From contig CAZQXO010000002.1 in assembly GCA_964597445.1 (NCBI GenBank), positions 46,744 through 110,743 on the forward strand: a DNA stretch of 64,000 nucleotides, written 5' to 3'. Below the pieces are notes generated by a model. The model saw only the letters and a list, made by a program, of their open reading frames with translations. It searched no databases and was not told the DNA's origin. The translations under genes and the position numbers were made by a program. Position 1 is the first letter of the stretch, and each line of letters starts with the position of its first letter. This document shows, piece by piece, positions 8,510-17,141 of this stretch. Source of the DNA: UBA10649 sp964597445 (GTDB lineage: Bacteria > Actinomycetota > Actinomycetes > S36-B12).

Positions 8510-9928
8510 TCACGAGTCGAAGCCCATGCCGAGTCGATCCAGGGTCCGCAGCCACAGGTCTCTGCGTCCCTCGTTGCGGTCCGCACGCTGCAGCGCAGCG
8601 GTCGTCAGCCGGATTCCCCAGCCGCGCAGGGGCTCGGGCGGGAAGGGCACCGGCATGGAGCGCACCATCTCCAGCGCCGTGCGCTCGGTCGACAGTCCAT
8701 CGATCAGGTCGAGCATCGTTGCCGCGCCGAACCGGGATGCCCCCACGCCGAGGCCGGTGTAGCCCGCAACGTAGGCGAGCCGACCGGCATAGGCGGTTCC
8801 CCAGAAGGAGCTGAAGCGCGAACAGGTGTCGATGGCACCGCCCCACGCATGCGAGAAGCGCACATCCATGAGCTGGGGAAACGTCTGAAGGAAGTGCTCT
8901 GCCAGCAGCTCGTAGGACTCCTCGCGATTCTCGTGCTCACGACGGAAACCACGTCCCGCGTGGTAGATCGCGTCATAGCCACCCCACAGGATGCGTCCGT
9001 CAGCTGTCACGCGGTAGTAGTGGAACCGGTTGCCGCTGTCACTCACGCCCTCACGACCGGACCAGCCGATCCGACTCCAGTCGTCGTCGCTCAAGGGCTC
9101 CGTGACGAGGACATAGTCGTAGACCGGCACGACGAGGTACGAGAGTCGCCGCAGGAGCGGCGGGTAGGCGTTCGTGCCGAGGGCGACCTTCGACGCCCGG
9201 ATCACACCACGATCGGTGCGAGCGAGCAGGTCCCCGGGCGTCGCCTCCAGGTGGCGAACCGGAGTGCCCTCGGCGATCCGGACGCCCCTCTCCCGACAGG
9301 CGCGCTGGAGGCCCCACGCGAGACGGGCCGGATCCACCAGCGCCACGCCGGACCGGTCATAGGCCCCAGCGAGATACGAGGGCGATGCGACCCTCGACTG
9401 CACCTCCCGCTGGTCGAGGAACTCGACGGACTCCCCCATGCCCGAGGCGGCGGAGACGAACTCTCGAAGGCCCTCGATCTGGTGCGGGGCCACGGCGACG
9501 TCGATCTCACCCGTGCGGACGAAGTCGCATTCGATGCCGAACTCGTGAATCGTCCTCTCGATTCCCTCGAGGTTGTCACGACCCAGACGCAGCAGTGTGG
9601 GCATGTCCCCAGGCCAGCGCTCCATGCCGTTGGCGAAGCCGTGCGTCAGTGAGGCCGCGACGAATCCTCCGTTGCGCCCTGTCGCCCCTTCAGCCACGCG
9701 CCCGCCCTCGACGAGCAGGACGTCTCGATCCGGGTCGCGCTCCTTCGCCTGCAGAGCCGTCCAGAGTCCCGTGAAGCCTCCTCCCACCACGAGAAGGTCC
9801 GTTGCCGTATCCCCGTCCAACGGAGGAAGGGAGTCGGGCCGATCATCACGATCGAGCCAGAAGACGGACCTGCGAGCGTGCGCCACGGCTGCCCGGGCCT
9901 GAGGGGTGGGATGCTGCGCGAACTCCAT
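8510..9928 (-). CDS. FAD-dependent amine oxidoreductase, PuuB/DAO family
   Basis: 472 residues. The dinucleotide motif GGGFTG (residues 49-54) is followed by EGATGRNGGF, the hallmark of the DAO/PuuB group. PuuB oxidises gamma-glutamylputrescine; relatives oxidise free polyamines or N-substituted amino acids. Neighbours (polyamine ABC genes upstream, aminobutyraldehyde dehydrogenase at the operon head) support oxidation of a polyamine or its derivative to the aldehyde plus H2O2. No glutamate-polyamine ligase is in the window, so the gamma-glutamyl substrate cannot be assumed. ATG start with GGAG upstream. Confidence 0.82.
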   Translation of the reverse strand: MEFAQHPTPQARAAVAHARRSVFWLDRDDRPDSLPPLDGDTATDLLVVGGGFTGLWTALQAKERDPDRDVLLVEGGRVAEGATGRNGGFVAASLTHGFANGMERWPGDMPTLLRLGRDNLEGIERTIHEFGIECDFVRTGEIDVAVAPHQIEGLREFVSAASGMGESVEFLDQREVQSRVASPSYLAGAYDRSGVALVDPARLAWGLQRACRERGVRIAEGTPVRHLEATPGDLLARTDRGVIRASKVALGTNAYPPLLRRLSYLVVPVYDYVLVTEPLSDDDWSRIGWSGREGVSDSGNRFHYYRVTADGRILWGGYDAIYHAGRGFRREHENREESYELLAEHFLQTFPQLMDVRFSHAWGGAIDTCSRFSSFWGTAYAGRLAYVAGYTGLGVGASRFGAATMLDLIDGLSTERTALEMVRSMPVPFPPEPLRGWGIRLTTAALQRADRNEGRRDLWLRTLDRLGMGFDS

Positions 9929-9975
9929 GATTCTCCTGCGGGCGCATCGGCGCCTGGACGTAGCGGATCGGAGAG

Positions 9976-9993
9976 CGGGGCCGTCGCGCCCCG
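9976..9993 (-). other. Small intercistronic hairpin between potD and the FAD oxidase gene
   Basis: CGGGGC and GCCCCG pair around a six-base loop within the 114-base gap of the polyamine operon. With no U-tract it might act as an RNA-processing or stability element that raises the binding-protein message over the enzyme genes downstream. A short GC stem can arise by chance here. Confidence 0.25.
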
Positions 9994-10042
9994 TCGTCCC
10001 ACCAGTCCCTTCCGCGTGAGCAGGTGCCCCCAGACTACCTCG

Positions 10043-11215
10043 TCAGCCGGAGACGACGGTGTCGAAGGCACGGTCGAGCGCGACCGATCGCTCCACCGTC
10101 AGGGCCTCGGTGACGAAGCAGGAGTCCAGAACGTCCTGCGGCGGGAAGATCCACGGATCGTCCGCGAGCGCCGGATCGATCCTCGCCATGACCTCCCGGG
10201 CTCCGTTCACCGGACACACGTACTGGATCCACGACGCCAGGCGCGCGGCGACCTCGGGGTCGTAGTAGAAGTCCATCAGCGACTCGGCACTGGCCTTGTT
10301 CGGCGAGACGGCGGGGATGAGCATGGAGTCCGCCCAGACCAGCCCCCCGCTCTCGGGAAGGCCGAAACCGAAGTTCTCCCCCAGGGCGAGCACGTCTCCT
10401 GACCATCCGAGCACGGCGATGAGATCACCCGAGGCGAGGCCACCGATGTAGTCGTTGCCCGTGACCTGGCGGATCTGGCCCGAGTCGACCTGCTGCTGCA
10501 GCAGCCCGAGAGCCCGATCGAACTCGGCATCGGTGAAGGCTGACGGATCGAATCCCGCCCAGGCCAGCATCAGACCCATCGTGTCCATCGTCTCGGACAG
10601 GACCGACACCCGGCCGGCCAGACGAGGATCGAAGAACTGATCGAGGGACTCGAGGCGATCGATTCCCATGCGCTCCTGGAGCAGGGAGCCGTTCCAGCCG
10701 ATGCCGGTGAACCCCGACTGCCACGGGAGCGTGTAGCGCCGATCCGGATCGAAGGACGCCTCCTGAAGCCTGGGGAGGAGGTTGACCGCGTTGGGAATGC
10801 GGGCGTAGTCCAGCGGAGCCGCGAAGCCCAGCTCGATGAACTCCCGAGCGGTCTCCTCGGACAGGACGACGATGTCGCGGTCGATGTCCTGTCCCTGCTC
10901 GAGGGGCGTGCGCACCTTGGCCAGGAACTCGTTGCCGTCATTGATGTCAGAGGTGTACACGACGTCGATTCCGGAGGACGCCGTGAAGTCCTCGAGCGTC
11001 GTCGGCTCCCCGTCCTCGGACTCGTCGATATAGCCCGGCCAGTTGGAGAACCGCACGAGGGCGTCCGTCTCCTCCGGTAGCGGGGACGGTGTCGCTCCGG
11101 CCGTTGATGGGGCCTCCGGAGCTCCGGCACCTGCTCCACAGGCGCTCGAGGCCGCAGCCGCACCTCCCAGGGCAGCCGTCCACAGGAGCCGTCGCCGCGT
11201 CAGTCGGGGAGCCAC
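10043..11215 (-). CDS. potD: Polyamine ABC transporter substrate-binding lipoprotein (distal copy)
   Basis: 390 residues. N-terminus RRRLLW plus lipobox SSAC (Cys26) suggest Tat-compatible export and lipid anchoring outside the membrane. The body is a PotD/PotF-type periplasmic-binding fold, with NDGNEFLAKVRTPLEQGQDI and LPWQSGF. It is clearly paralogous to the product of 14178-15395, sharing QQVDSGQIRQVTGNDY. The GTG start lies six bases after the potC stop with no good ribosome site, so translation is probably coupled. Two binding proteins for one permease may widen the ligand range. Confidence 0.9.
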   Translation of the reverse strand: MAPRLTRRRLLWTAALGGAAAASSACGAGAGAPEAPSTAGATPSPLPEETDALVRFSNWPGYIDESEDGEPTTLEDFTASSGIDVVYTSDINDGNEFLAKVRTPLEQGQDIDRDIVVLSEETAREFIELGFAAPLDYARIPNAVNLLPRLQEASFDPDRRYTLPWQSGFTGIGWNGSLLQERMGIDRLESLDQFFDPRLAGRVSVLSETMDTMGLMLAWAGFDPSAFTDAEFDRALGLLQQQVDSGQIRQVTGNDYIGGLASGDLIAVLGWSGDVLALGENFGFGLPESGGLVWADSMLIPAVSPNKASAESLMDFYYDPEVAARLASWIQYVCPVNGAREVMARIDPALADDPWIFPPQDVLDSCFVTEALTVERSVALDRAFDTVVSG

Positions 11216-11221
11216 CCGAGG

Positions 11222-12055
11222 CTACGAACGGGGAAGCGCCGCGTCGGCGGCTGCGGTCGGCAGGGACTCGAGTGACTTGCGGCGCCGATGGTTCACGAAC
11301 TGTGCCGTGAGCACGATGGCCAGCGCGACGACGAACACGATCGTGGCCAGGGCATTCACCTGGACCGGGATACCGCGCTGCGCGGCACCCCAGATGTAGA
11401 TCGGGAAGGTGACCAGGGTTCCCGCGTTGAAGAAGCTGATGATGAAGTCGTCGAACGACAGGGAGAAGCCGAGCAGCGCTGCGCCCGCGATCCCGGGCAG
11501 AACGAGGGGGAAGGTCACGTACCGGAACACCGCCCGGGGGTTGGCGTAGAGATCCCTCGCCGCCTCCTCAAGCCTCGGATCCATGCCCTGCAGACGCGCC
11601 TTCACGGTCACGACCACGAAGGAGATGATGAACATGATGTGGGCGATGATGACGGTGATCTCGCCGAGCGGGAAGCGGAGATTGAGGAAGAGGGCGAGCA
11701 GGCTCGCACCCATCACCACCTCCGGGGTCGCCATGGGCAGGAAGATCAGCAGGTTCGTCGTGCTCCTGCCCCGGAACCGATAGCGGACGAGCGCGAAGGC
11801 GATCATCGACCCCAGGAGGGTGGCCACCAGTGTCGAGACGATGCCGATCTGGATGCTCGTCACGAACGAGGAGCAGACACCGGGAACACCGCAGAGATTC
11901 GTCCACGCCTCGAGCGAGAACTCGTTCCAGCTGAGGTTGTACTTGCCTGACGGCTTGTTGAACGACAGCACAATGATGACGGCGATCGGGATGAACAGGT
12001 AGACGAGCACCGCGAAAGCAGCGATGCCGACGAGATTCCTCCTTAGCCAGCGCAT
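11222..12055 (-). CDS. potC: Polyamine ABC transporter permease PotC
   Basis: 277-residue inner-membrane permease with about six hydrophobic segments. The coupling loop EAARDLYANPRAVFRYVTFP contacts the ATPase. Family: spermidine/putrescine permease PotC/PotI. Its ATG overlaps the potB stop by one base (TGATG), and the second binding protein follows six bases later. Confidence 0.93.
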   Translation of the reverse strand: MRWLRRNLVGIAAFAVLVYLFIPIAVIIVLSFNKPSGKYNLSWNEFSLEAWTNLCGVPGVCSSFVTSIQIGIVSTLVATLLGSMIAFALVRYRFRGRSTTNLLIFLPMATPEVVMGASLLALFLNLRFPLGEITVIIAHIMFIISFVVVTVKARLQGMDPRLEEAARDLYANPRAVFRYVTFPLVLPGIAGAALLGFSLSFDDFIISFFNAGTLVTFPIYIWGAAQRGIPVQVNALATIVFVVALAIVLTAQFVNHRRRKSLESLPTAAADAALPRS

Positions 12056-12951
12056 CAGACGAGGTCCTCGGTGCCGGAGCGTCGGATGTAGAAGAAGACC
12101 AGCAGGACGATGGCCGCCATGAGCACGAAGGACAGGGCACTTGCGGTCGGATAGTCGCGGAACTGGATGAAGTTGATCTGGATGGCGTTGCCGATCATGC
12201 GATTGCCTGTCGAACCCAGCAGGGCCGCATTGATGTAGTCACCGGATGCCGGGATGAACGTGAGCAGCGTGCCTGCCACCACACCTGGCATCGAGAGCGG
12301 CCAGGTCACCTTGCGGAAGGCCGTCCTGGGCGAGGCGTAGAGGTCACCGGCAGCCTCGATCAGGCGCGGGTCGATCTTCTCGAGCGCGGCATACAGGGGC
12401 AGGATCATGAAGGGCAGGAAGTTGTAGGTGAGCCCGGCGACCACGGCTATCCCCGTGTTCAGGACCCGATCATCCGGCAGCAGGTGCATGGCATTGAGGA
12501 TCCCGGTGATGAAGCCCTCGTCCGACAGGATCGTCTTCCAGGCGTAGGTGCGCAGGAGGAAGGAGGCGAACGAGGGAGCGATCACGAGCACCAGCAGGAG
12601 GGAACGCCACCTTCCGCCCCGGAAGGCGATGAAGTAGGCCAGTGGGTACGCGATCACGAGAGCCAGGACGGTGGCGATGCCCGCGTAGAGGAAGGAGCGC
12701 ACGAACAGGGGCCAGTACTCGGCGAGAGCGCTGGCGTAGTTCCCGAACTCCAGGCCGAACATGTAGCGGCCGGACTGCCCGGGCACGGGCTGCTGAAGAC
12801 TCGTGAGGAACAGCGTGACGAAAGGGATCGCGAAGAAGATGGCGAGCCACGCGATTCCCGGGAAGAGGAGCAGGTAGCCCGTTCGGGACGATCGCTGCGC
12901 ACGTGCGGGAGGCGACGTGCTCGACCCCGTCGTCGGGACGACAGCGACCAT
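12055..12951 (-). CDS. potB: Polyamine ABC transporter permease PotB
   Basis: 298-residue inner-membrane permease, PotB/PotH family, about six membrane segments after a cytoplasmic N-terminus. The coupling loop reads EAAGDLYASPRTAFRKVTWP, matching that of PotC. It starts two bases after the potA stop and pairs with PotC to form the heterodimeric channel. Confidence 0.93.
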   Translation of the reverse strand: MVAVVPTTGSSTSPPARAQRSSRTGYLLLFPGIAWLAIFFAIPFVTLFLTSLQQPVPGQSGRYMFGLEFGNYASALAEYWPLFVRSFLYAGIATVLALVIAYPLAYFIAFRGGRWRSLLLVLVIAPSFASFLLRTYAWKTILSDEGFITGILNAMHLLPDDRVLNTGIAVVAGLTYNFLPFMILPLYAALEKIDPRLIEAAGDLYASPRTAFRKVTWPLSMPGVVAGTLLTFIPASGDYINAALLGSTGNRMIGNAIQINFIQFRDYPTASALSFVLMAAIVLLVFFYIRRSGTEDLV

Positions 12952-12953
12952 CG

Positions 12954-14141
12954 TCAGGCACCGACCTCGTCGGACAGCAGCTGTGTGCTGACCCGCTCCG
13001 CCTCGACCTCCTGAGGATCGCGACCGGCATTCACGCCCGGAGCGGAGTCGAGGCCGAAGGTGTGCTCCGGTGCCCAGTGGACTGTGACGTCATCGCCGAC
13101 GTCGCACCTGTCCCCCACGATCACGTTCTGCTCGAACACGATGAGTTCCTGGCCCCACGCTGTCTCGACCAGGTACTGCGTCGAGACGCCCGTGTAGGAG
13201 ACGTCCGTGACCTTGCCCTCCAGCCGGTTGTGACCATCCGGGACACGGTGGGCATCCACGCGGTCGAGGACCGTGATCTTCTCGGGCCGCACCCCGACGA
13301 TCACCTCGGATCCCGTGCTGAAGCACCGGTCGTTCGGCACCGCGAACGTGACTCCATGCGCCTCGACGAGAGTCGTGCCTCCCGAGGGACCGGACCGTCG
13401 CCCGGGGATCAGGTTGGACTGGCCCAGGAAGTTGGCCACGAACACCGTGCGCGGCGTCTCGTAGATGTCCGCTGGGTGCCCCATCTGCTCGATCCGTCCC
13501 GCGTTCATGACGGCCACGGTGTCGGCCATCGTCATGGCCTCCTCCTGGTCGTGGGTGACGTGAACGAAGGTGGTCCCCACGTCCACCTGGATCCGCTTGA
13601 GCTCGATCTGCATCTGACGACGCAGCTTGAGGTCCAGCGCGCCCAAGGGCTCATCGAGGAGGAGCACGTCCGGCTGGTTGATCAGCGCCCTCGCCACCGC
13701 CACGCGCTGCTGCTGGCCACCCGACAGCTGGGCCGGCTTGCGTCGAGCGAGCGGCCCGAGTTCGACCAGATCGAGCATCGCCTCGACCTGAGGGCGGACA
13801 TCCTTGATCCCGCGCCGCCTCAGACCGAAGGCGACGTTCTCGAAGATGTCGAGGTGCGGGAAGAGCGCATAGGACTGGAACACCGTGTTGACCGGGCGCT
13901 CGAAGGCCCGGAGGCGCGTCACGTCCCGATCACCGATGCGGATGGAGCCGGCCGTGGGGTCCTCCAGGCCGGCAACCATCCGCAGCGTCGTGGTCTTGCC
14001 GCACCCGGACGCACCAAGTAGGGCGAAGAAGGATCCTGCAGGAATCGTCAGCGTCAGATCGTCCACGGCGACGAAGTCCCCGAAGCTCTTGGTGAGATTC
14101 CGCAGGTGGAGATCCTCCACCTGCCGATCCTTGTTCGTCAC
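12954..14141 (-). CDS. potA: Polyamine ABC transporter ATP-binding protein PotA
   Basis: 395 residues. Walker A GASGCGKTT, ABC signature LSGGQQQR, Walker B LLLDEPLGALD and switch His in HVTHDQEEA are all intact. The C-terminal third is a TOBE-type regulatory domain. It powers import of putrescine, cadaverine or spermidine. It lies between the proximal binding-protein gene and potB in the same transcript. Confidence 0.95.
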   Translation of the reverse strand: MTNKDRQVEDLHLRNLTKSFGDFVAVDDLTLTIPAGSFFALLGASGCGKTTTLRMVAGLEDPTAGSIRIGDRDVTRLRAFERPVNTVFQSYALFPHLDIFENVAFGLRRRGIKDVRPQVEAMLDLVELGPLARRKPAQLSGGQQQRVAVARALINQPDVLLLDEPLGALDLKLRRQMQIELKRIQVDVGTTFVHVTHDQEEAMTMADTVAVMNAGRIEQMGHPADIYETPRTVFVANFLGQSNLIPGRRSGPSGGTTLVEAHGVTFAVPNDRCFSTGSEVIVGVRPEKITVLDRVDAHRVPDGHNRLEGKVTDVSYTGVSTQYLVETAWGQELIVFEQNVIVGDRCDVGDDVTVHWAPEHTFGLDSAPGVNAGRDPQEVEAERVSTQLLSDEVGA

Positions 14142-14177
14142 GAGCCCTGCCCTCCTGATCGACCGTTGCTCGGCGGC

Positions 14178-15395
14178 CTAGTTGCCGATAGCCGACTGGA
14201 ACTCCCGCTCGTACTTCTCGTTCTGCTCCGGGGTGAGAGTCATGAACACGTAGCTGTTCGAGAGCGTCTCGTCGGAGGGGAAGATCCACTGGTTGTCCAC
14301 GAGCGAGGGATCGACCTCCGCCATGGCCTCCTTGGCACCCTTCACCGGGGTGATGTACTGCACGTAGGCAGCAACCTGGGCCGCCACCACCGGGTCGTAG
14401 TAGTAGTTCATCGCGAGCTCAGCGTTCTTCTTGTGCTGGGCCATGGCGGGAACGAGCATGTTGTCGGTCCACAGGGTGGCACCGGTCTCGGGAAGGGCCA
14501 CGCCGTAGTCCTCACCGAGCTGGATCATGTCGCCCGACCAGCCGATGACCGCGATCACGTCGCCGCTCTCGAGCGCCGCGAGGTAATCGTTGCCGGTCAC
14601 CTGTCGGATCTGGCCGCTGTCGACCTGCTGGGTCAGCAGCTCGATCGCGGCGCTGAACTCGTCATCGGTGAAGCTCGTCGGATCGGCTCCCTGGTAGGCC
14701 ATGAGGATGCCCATGGTGTCGCGCATCTCCGACAGCACTGTGATCCGGCCCTTCAGAGCCGGATCGAAGAGCTGGTCGAGCGAGTTCATGGTGTCGGTGC
14801 CGATGGCCGCCTGGAGTCCGGACTTGTTCCAGCCCAGGGCACCGAATCCGGACTGCCACGGAAGGGTGTACTCGCGGTTGGGATCGAACGACACGCCCTG
14901 CCAGGCGGGGAGCAGGTTCGCGGAGTTGGGAATGAGTGCCGGATCCAGCTTCTGCGCGTAGCCGTTCTGAATCCACAGCGCCGCCATCCAGTCGGTGAGC
15001 ACGACGAGGTCGCGGCCGATGTCCTGGCCCTGCTCGAGCTGCGTGCGCACCTTGGCGAAGAACTCGTTGTTGTCGTTGACATCCTCGGTGTAGGTGACCG
15101 TGATGCCGGTCTGCTCCTGGAAGGCCTCCAGGGTCGGCCGCGAGCCGGTCGCCTCGTCGACATCGAGGTAGGCCACCCACGTCGACCAGTTCAGCGTCTT
15201 GTCGGTGTCGCTCAGATCCTCGGCCGCCGCCGCCTCTCCCGCCGTGCCGGTGCCGCTGTCACCGCCGGCACCACAGGCGGCGGCAACCATGGCCGCGCTT
15301 CCGATCCCCGCGGCCTGCAGAAGCCGCCGTCGGGAGACGGATGACCGCATCGTCCCGGCGATGGCGGCGATGGCCTGCGAACGGTGGTTGCTCAT
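14178..15395 (-). CDS. potD: Polyamine ABC transporter substrate-binding lipoprotein (proximal copy)
   Basis: 405 residues from the ATG at 15395, chosen over an upstream in-frame start because AGGAGG lies four bases before it and the reading frame before that is not signal-like. SRRRLLQ (residues 21-27) is a Tat-type motif and VAAAC (Cys41) a lipobox, so it is an exported lipoprotein. NDNNEFFAKVRTQLEQGQDI and LPWQSGFGALGW are shared with the distal copy. It follows the aldehyde dehydrogenase gene by 64 bases and heads the transporter genes. Confidence 0.92.
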   Translation of the reverse strand: MSNHRSQAIAAIAGTMRSSVSRRRLLQAAGIGSAAMVAAACGAGGDSGTGTAGEAAAAEDLSDTDKTLNWSTWVAYLDVDEATGSRPTLEAFQEQTGITVTYTEDVNDNNEFFAKVRTQLEQGQDIGRDLVVLTDWMAALWIQNGYAQKLDPALIPNSANLLPAWQGVSFDPNREYTLPWQSGFGALGWNKSGLQAAIGTDTMNSLDQLFDPALKGRITVLSEMRDTMGILMAYQGADPTSFTDDEFSAAIELLTQQVDSGQIRQVTGNDYLAALESGDVIAVIGWSGDMIQLGEDYGVALPETGATLWTDNMLVPAMAQHKKNAELAMNYYYDPVVAAQVAAYVQYITPVKGAKEAMAEVDPSLVDNQWIFPSDETLSNSYVFMTLTPEQNEKYEREFQSAIGN

Positions 15396-15459
15396 GAGTC
15401 CTCCTGCGGTCGGATCGGATGCTGTGGTCGGGTCGTACGGGAGAGTGCTGGAGCGAACG

Positions 15460-16947
15460 TTACGCGGTGTCGGTGAAGATCGTGCGGTGCCATGGCTTGC
15501 GCGCCACACCCGTGATGTCGAGGGAGACGTGCTTCACGTGGGTGTACTCCTCGAATGAGTAGTCGGACATGTCCTTGCCGAAGCCGGACTGGCCGTACCC
15601 GCCATGGGGCATCTCGCTCACGATCGGGATGTGGTCGTTGATCCACACGCAGCCAGCGCGGATCTCGCGCTGGGCGCGCAGCGCCCGGAACACGTCACGC
15701 GTCCAGGCCGAGGCCGCCAGTCCGTAGACCGTGTCGTTGGCCAGGGCCAGACCCTCGTCGTCCGAGCCGAAGGGCAGCGCAGCGAGGACAGGTCCGAAGA
15801 CCTCGTCCCGCACGATCTCCGAGTCCTGGCCCGCCCCCGTGATGAGGGTCGGCAGGTAGTAGGCGCCCCGCGCGAGCTCTCCACCCGGTGCGGCCCCGCC
15901 CGTCACGATGCTGGCTCCCGACGCGCGGGCGCGGTCGACGAATCCCGCCACGCGATCGGCCTGACGCTGGGACACCAGAGGACCGAGGTCCGTTGCCGGA
16001 TCTTCCGGGGGTCCGACCCGGATCGTGCGGTACAGATCTGCGACGCCGTCCACGAAGGCCTGGTAGAGCGGCCTCTGGACATAGGCCCGCGTCGCGGCCG
16101 TGCAGTCCTGTCCGGAGTTGATCAGGCTGGCCGCGACGGCGCCATGGACGGCCGCCTCGAGATCGGCATCGTCGAAGACGACGAAGGGTGCCTTGCCGCC
16201 CAGTTCCAGATGGACCCGCTTGATCCCCCCCGTGGCGAGCTCCATGACCCGCTGACCCACGGGCGTCGACCCTGTGAAGGACACCATGTCGACGTCAGGA
16301 TGCGAGACCAGGTGCTCCCCGACGGTCGGACCCGGGCCCACCACCACGTTGACGACGCCCGGCGGGATGCCGACCGCCGCGCAGTCCTCGGCCAGGAGCA
16401 GCGTGGTGAGCGGCGTGATCTCCGCAGGCTTGAGCACGATGGTGTTCCCGGCCGCGATGGCGGGCAGCATCTTCCACATGGCCATCTGGAGGGGGTAGTT
16501 CCACGGCGCGATGGAGCCCACGACCCCGATGGCCTCGCGCCGGATGAGTGACGTGTGCACCCCGTCCCACTCGGCCGAGGCCTTGCCCTCCAGCCGCCGA
16601 GCAGCGCCGGCGAAGAAGGCGACGTTGTCGATCGACCCCGGGACGTCGAACTCCGTCGTGAGCCGGATGGGCTTGCCCGTCTGCCGGGTCTCCGTCTCGG
16701 CGTACTCGGCCGCGCGCGTGCCGAGCCGGTCGGCGAGTCGCAGCAGGGCCGACGATCGTTCGACGGGGGCTGCGGAGGACCACTCCGGGAAGGCGCTCCG
16801 AGCAGCGGAGACCGCAGCATCCACGTCCGACGGGTCAGCCCAGGTGAAGGAGTCCAGTACCTCCGCGGTGGCGGGATCGACCACGTGACCGACGGCGTCC
16901 GAGGATCCCGCCCGAGGGGCCCCCGCGACGAACACGGCCTTCGTCAT
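15460..16947 (-). CDS. Gamma-aminobutyraldehyde dehydrogenase (PatD/PuuC-type)
   Basis: 495-residue NAD(P)-dependent aldehyde dehydrogenase. Asn150 (PWN), catalytic Glu248 (HLELGGKAP) and Cys282 (GQDCTAATR) are all present. GQDCTAATR and the C-terminal FGKDMSDYSFEEYTHVKHV are typical of aminobutyraldehyde dehydrogenases, which oxidise 4-aminobutanal (and 5-aminopentanal) to GABA (5-aminovalerate). It is the first gene of the polyamine operon, ahead of potDABCD. A close paralogue lies at 27646-29091. The ribosome site is weak. Confidence 0.85.
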   Translation of the reverse strand: MTKAVFVAGAPRAGSSDAVGHVVDPATAEVLDSFTWADPSDVDAAVSAARSAFPEWSSAAPVERSSALLRLADRLGTRAAEYAETETRQTGKPIRLTTEFDVPGSIDNVAFFAGAARRLEGKASAEWDGVHTSLIRREAIGVVGSIAPWNYPLQMAMWKMLPAIAAGNTIVLKPAEITPLTTLLLAEDCAAVGIPPGVVNVVVGPGPTVGEHLVSHPDVDMVSFTGSTPVGQRVMELATGGIKRVHLELGGKAPFVVFDDADLEAAVHGAVAASLINSGQDCTAATRAYVQRPLYQAFVDGVADLYRTIRVGPPEDPATDLGPLVSQRQADRVAGFVDRARASGASIVTGGAAPGGELARGAYYLPTLITGAGQDSEIVRDEVFGPVLAALPFGSDDEGLALANDTVYGLAASAWTRDVFRALRAQREIRAGCVWINDHIPIVSEMPHGGYGQSGFGKDMSDYSFEEYTHVKHVSLDITGVARKPWHRTIFTDTA

Positions 16948-17141
16948 GGGCTCGGTGCTCCGTCCCTTCGCTTCGGCTGCTGCTGGGCCGTGTCGGTCCG
17001 ACCGGCGCCTTCTCCGCGCCGCGGGATTGCCCGGCGTGCGGTGCTTGCCATCGAACCACGCGAATCGCCTGCCAGCAAGGAATTCGCCGAGGATTCCCGC
17101 GACGTCAGTCCGCGAGGCGACGGATTGCGTGGCAGGAGGGG
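16948..17141 (-). promoter_or_regulatory. Leader/promoter region of the polyamine operon
   Basis: 194 bases between the MocR gene and the aldehyde dehydrogenase on the same strand. I see no convincing -35/-10 pair and no perfect operator, only several imperfect GATTC/GAATC-type repeats at about 17060-17105. The MocR product is the most likely local regulator. Confidence 0.25.
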
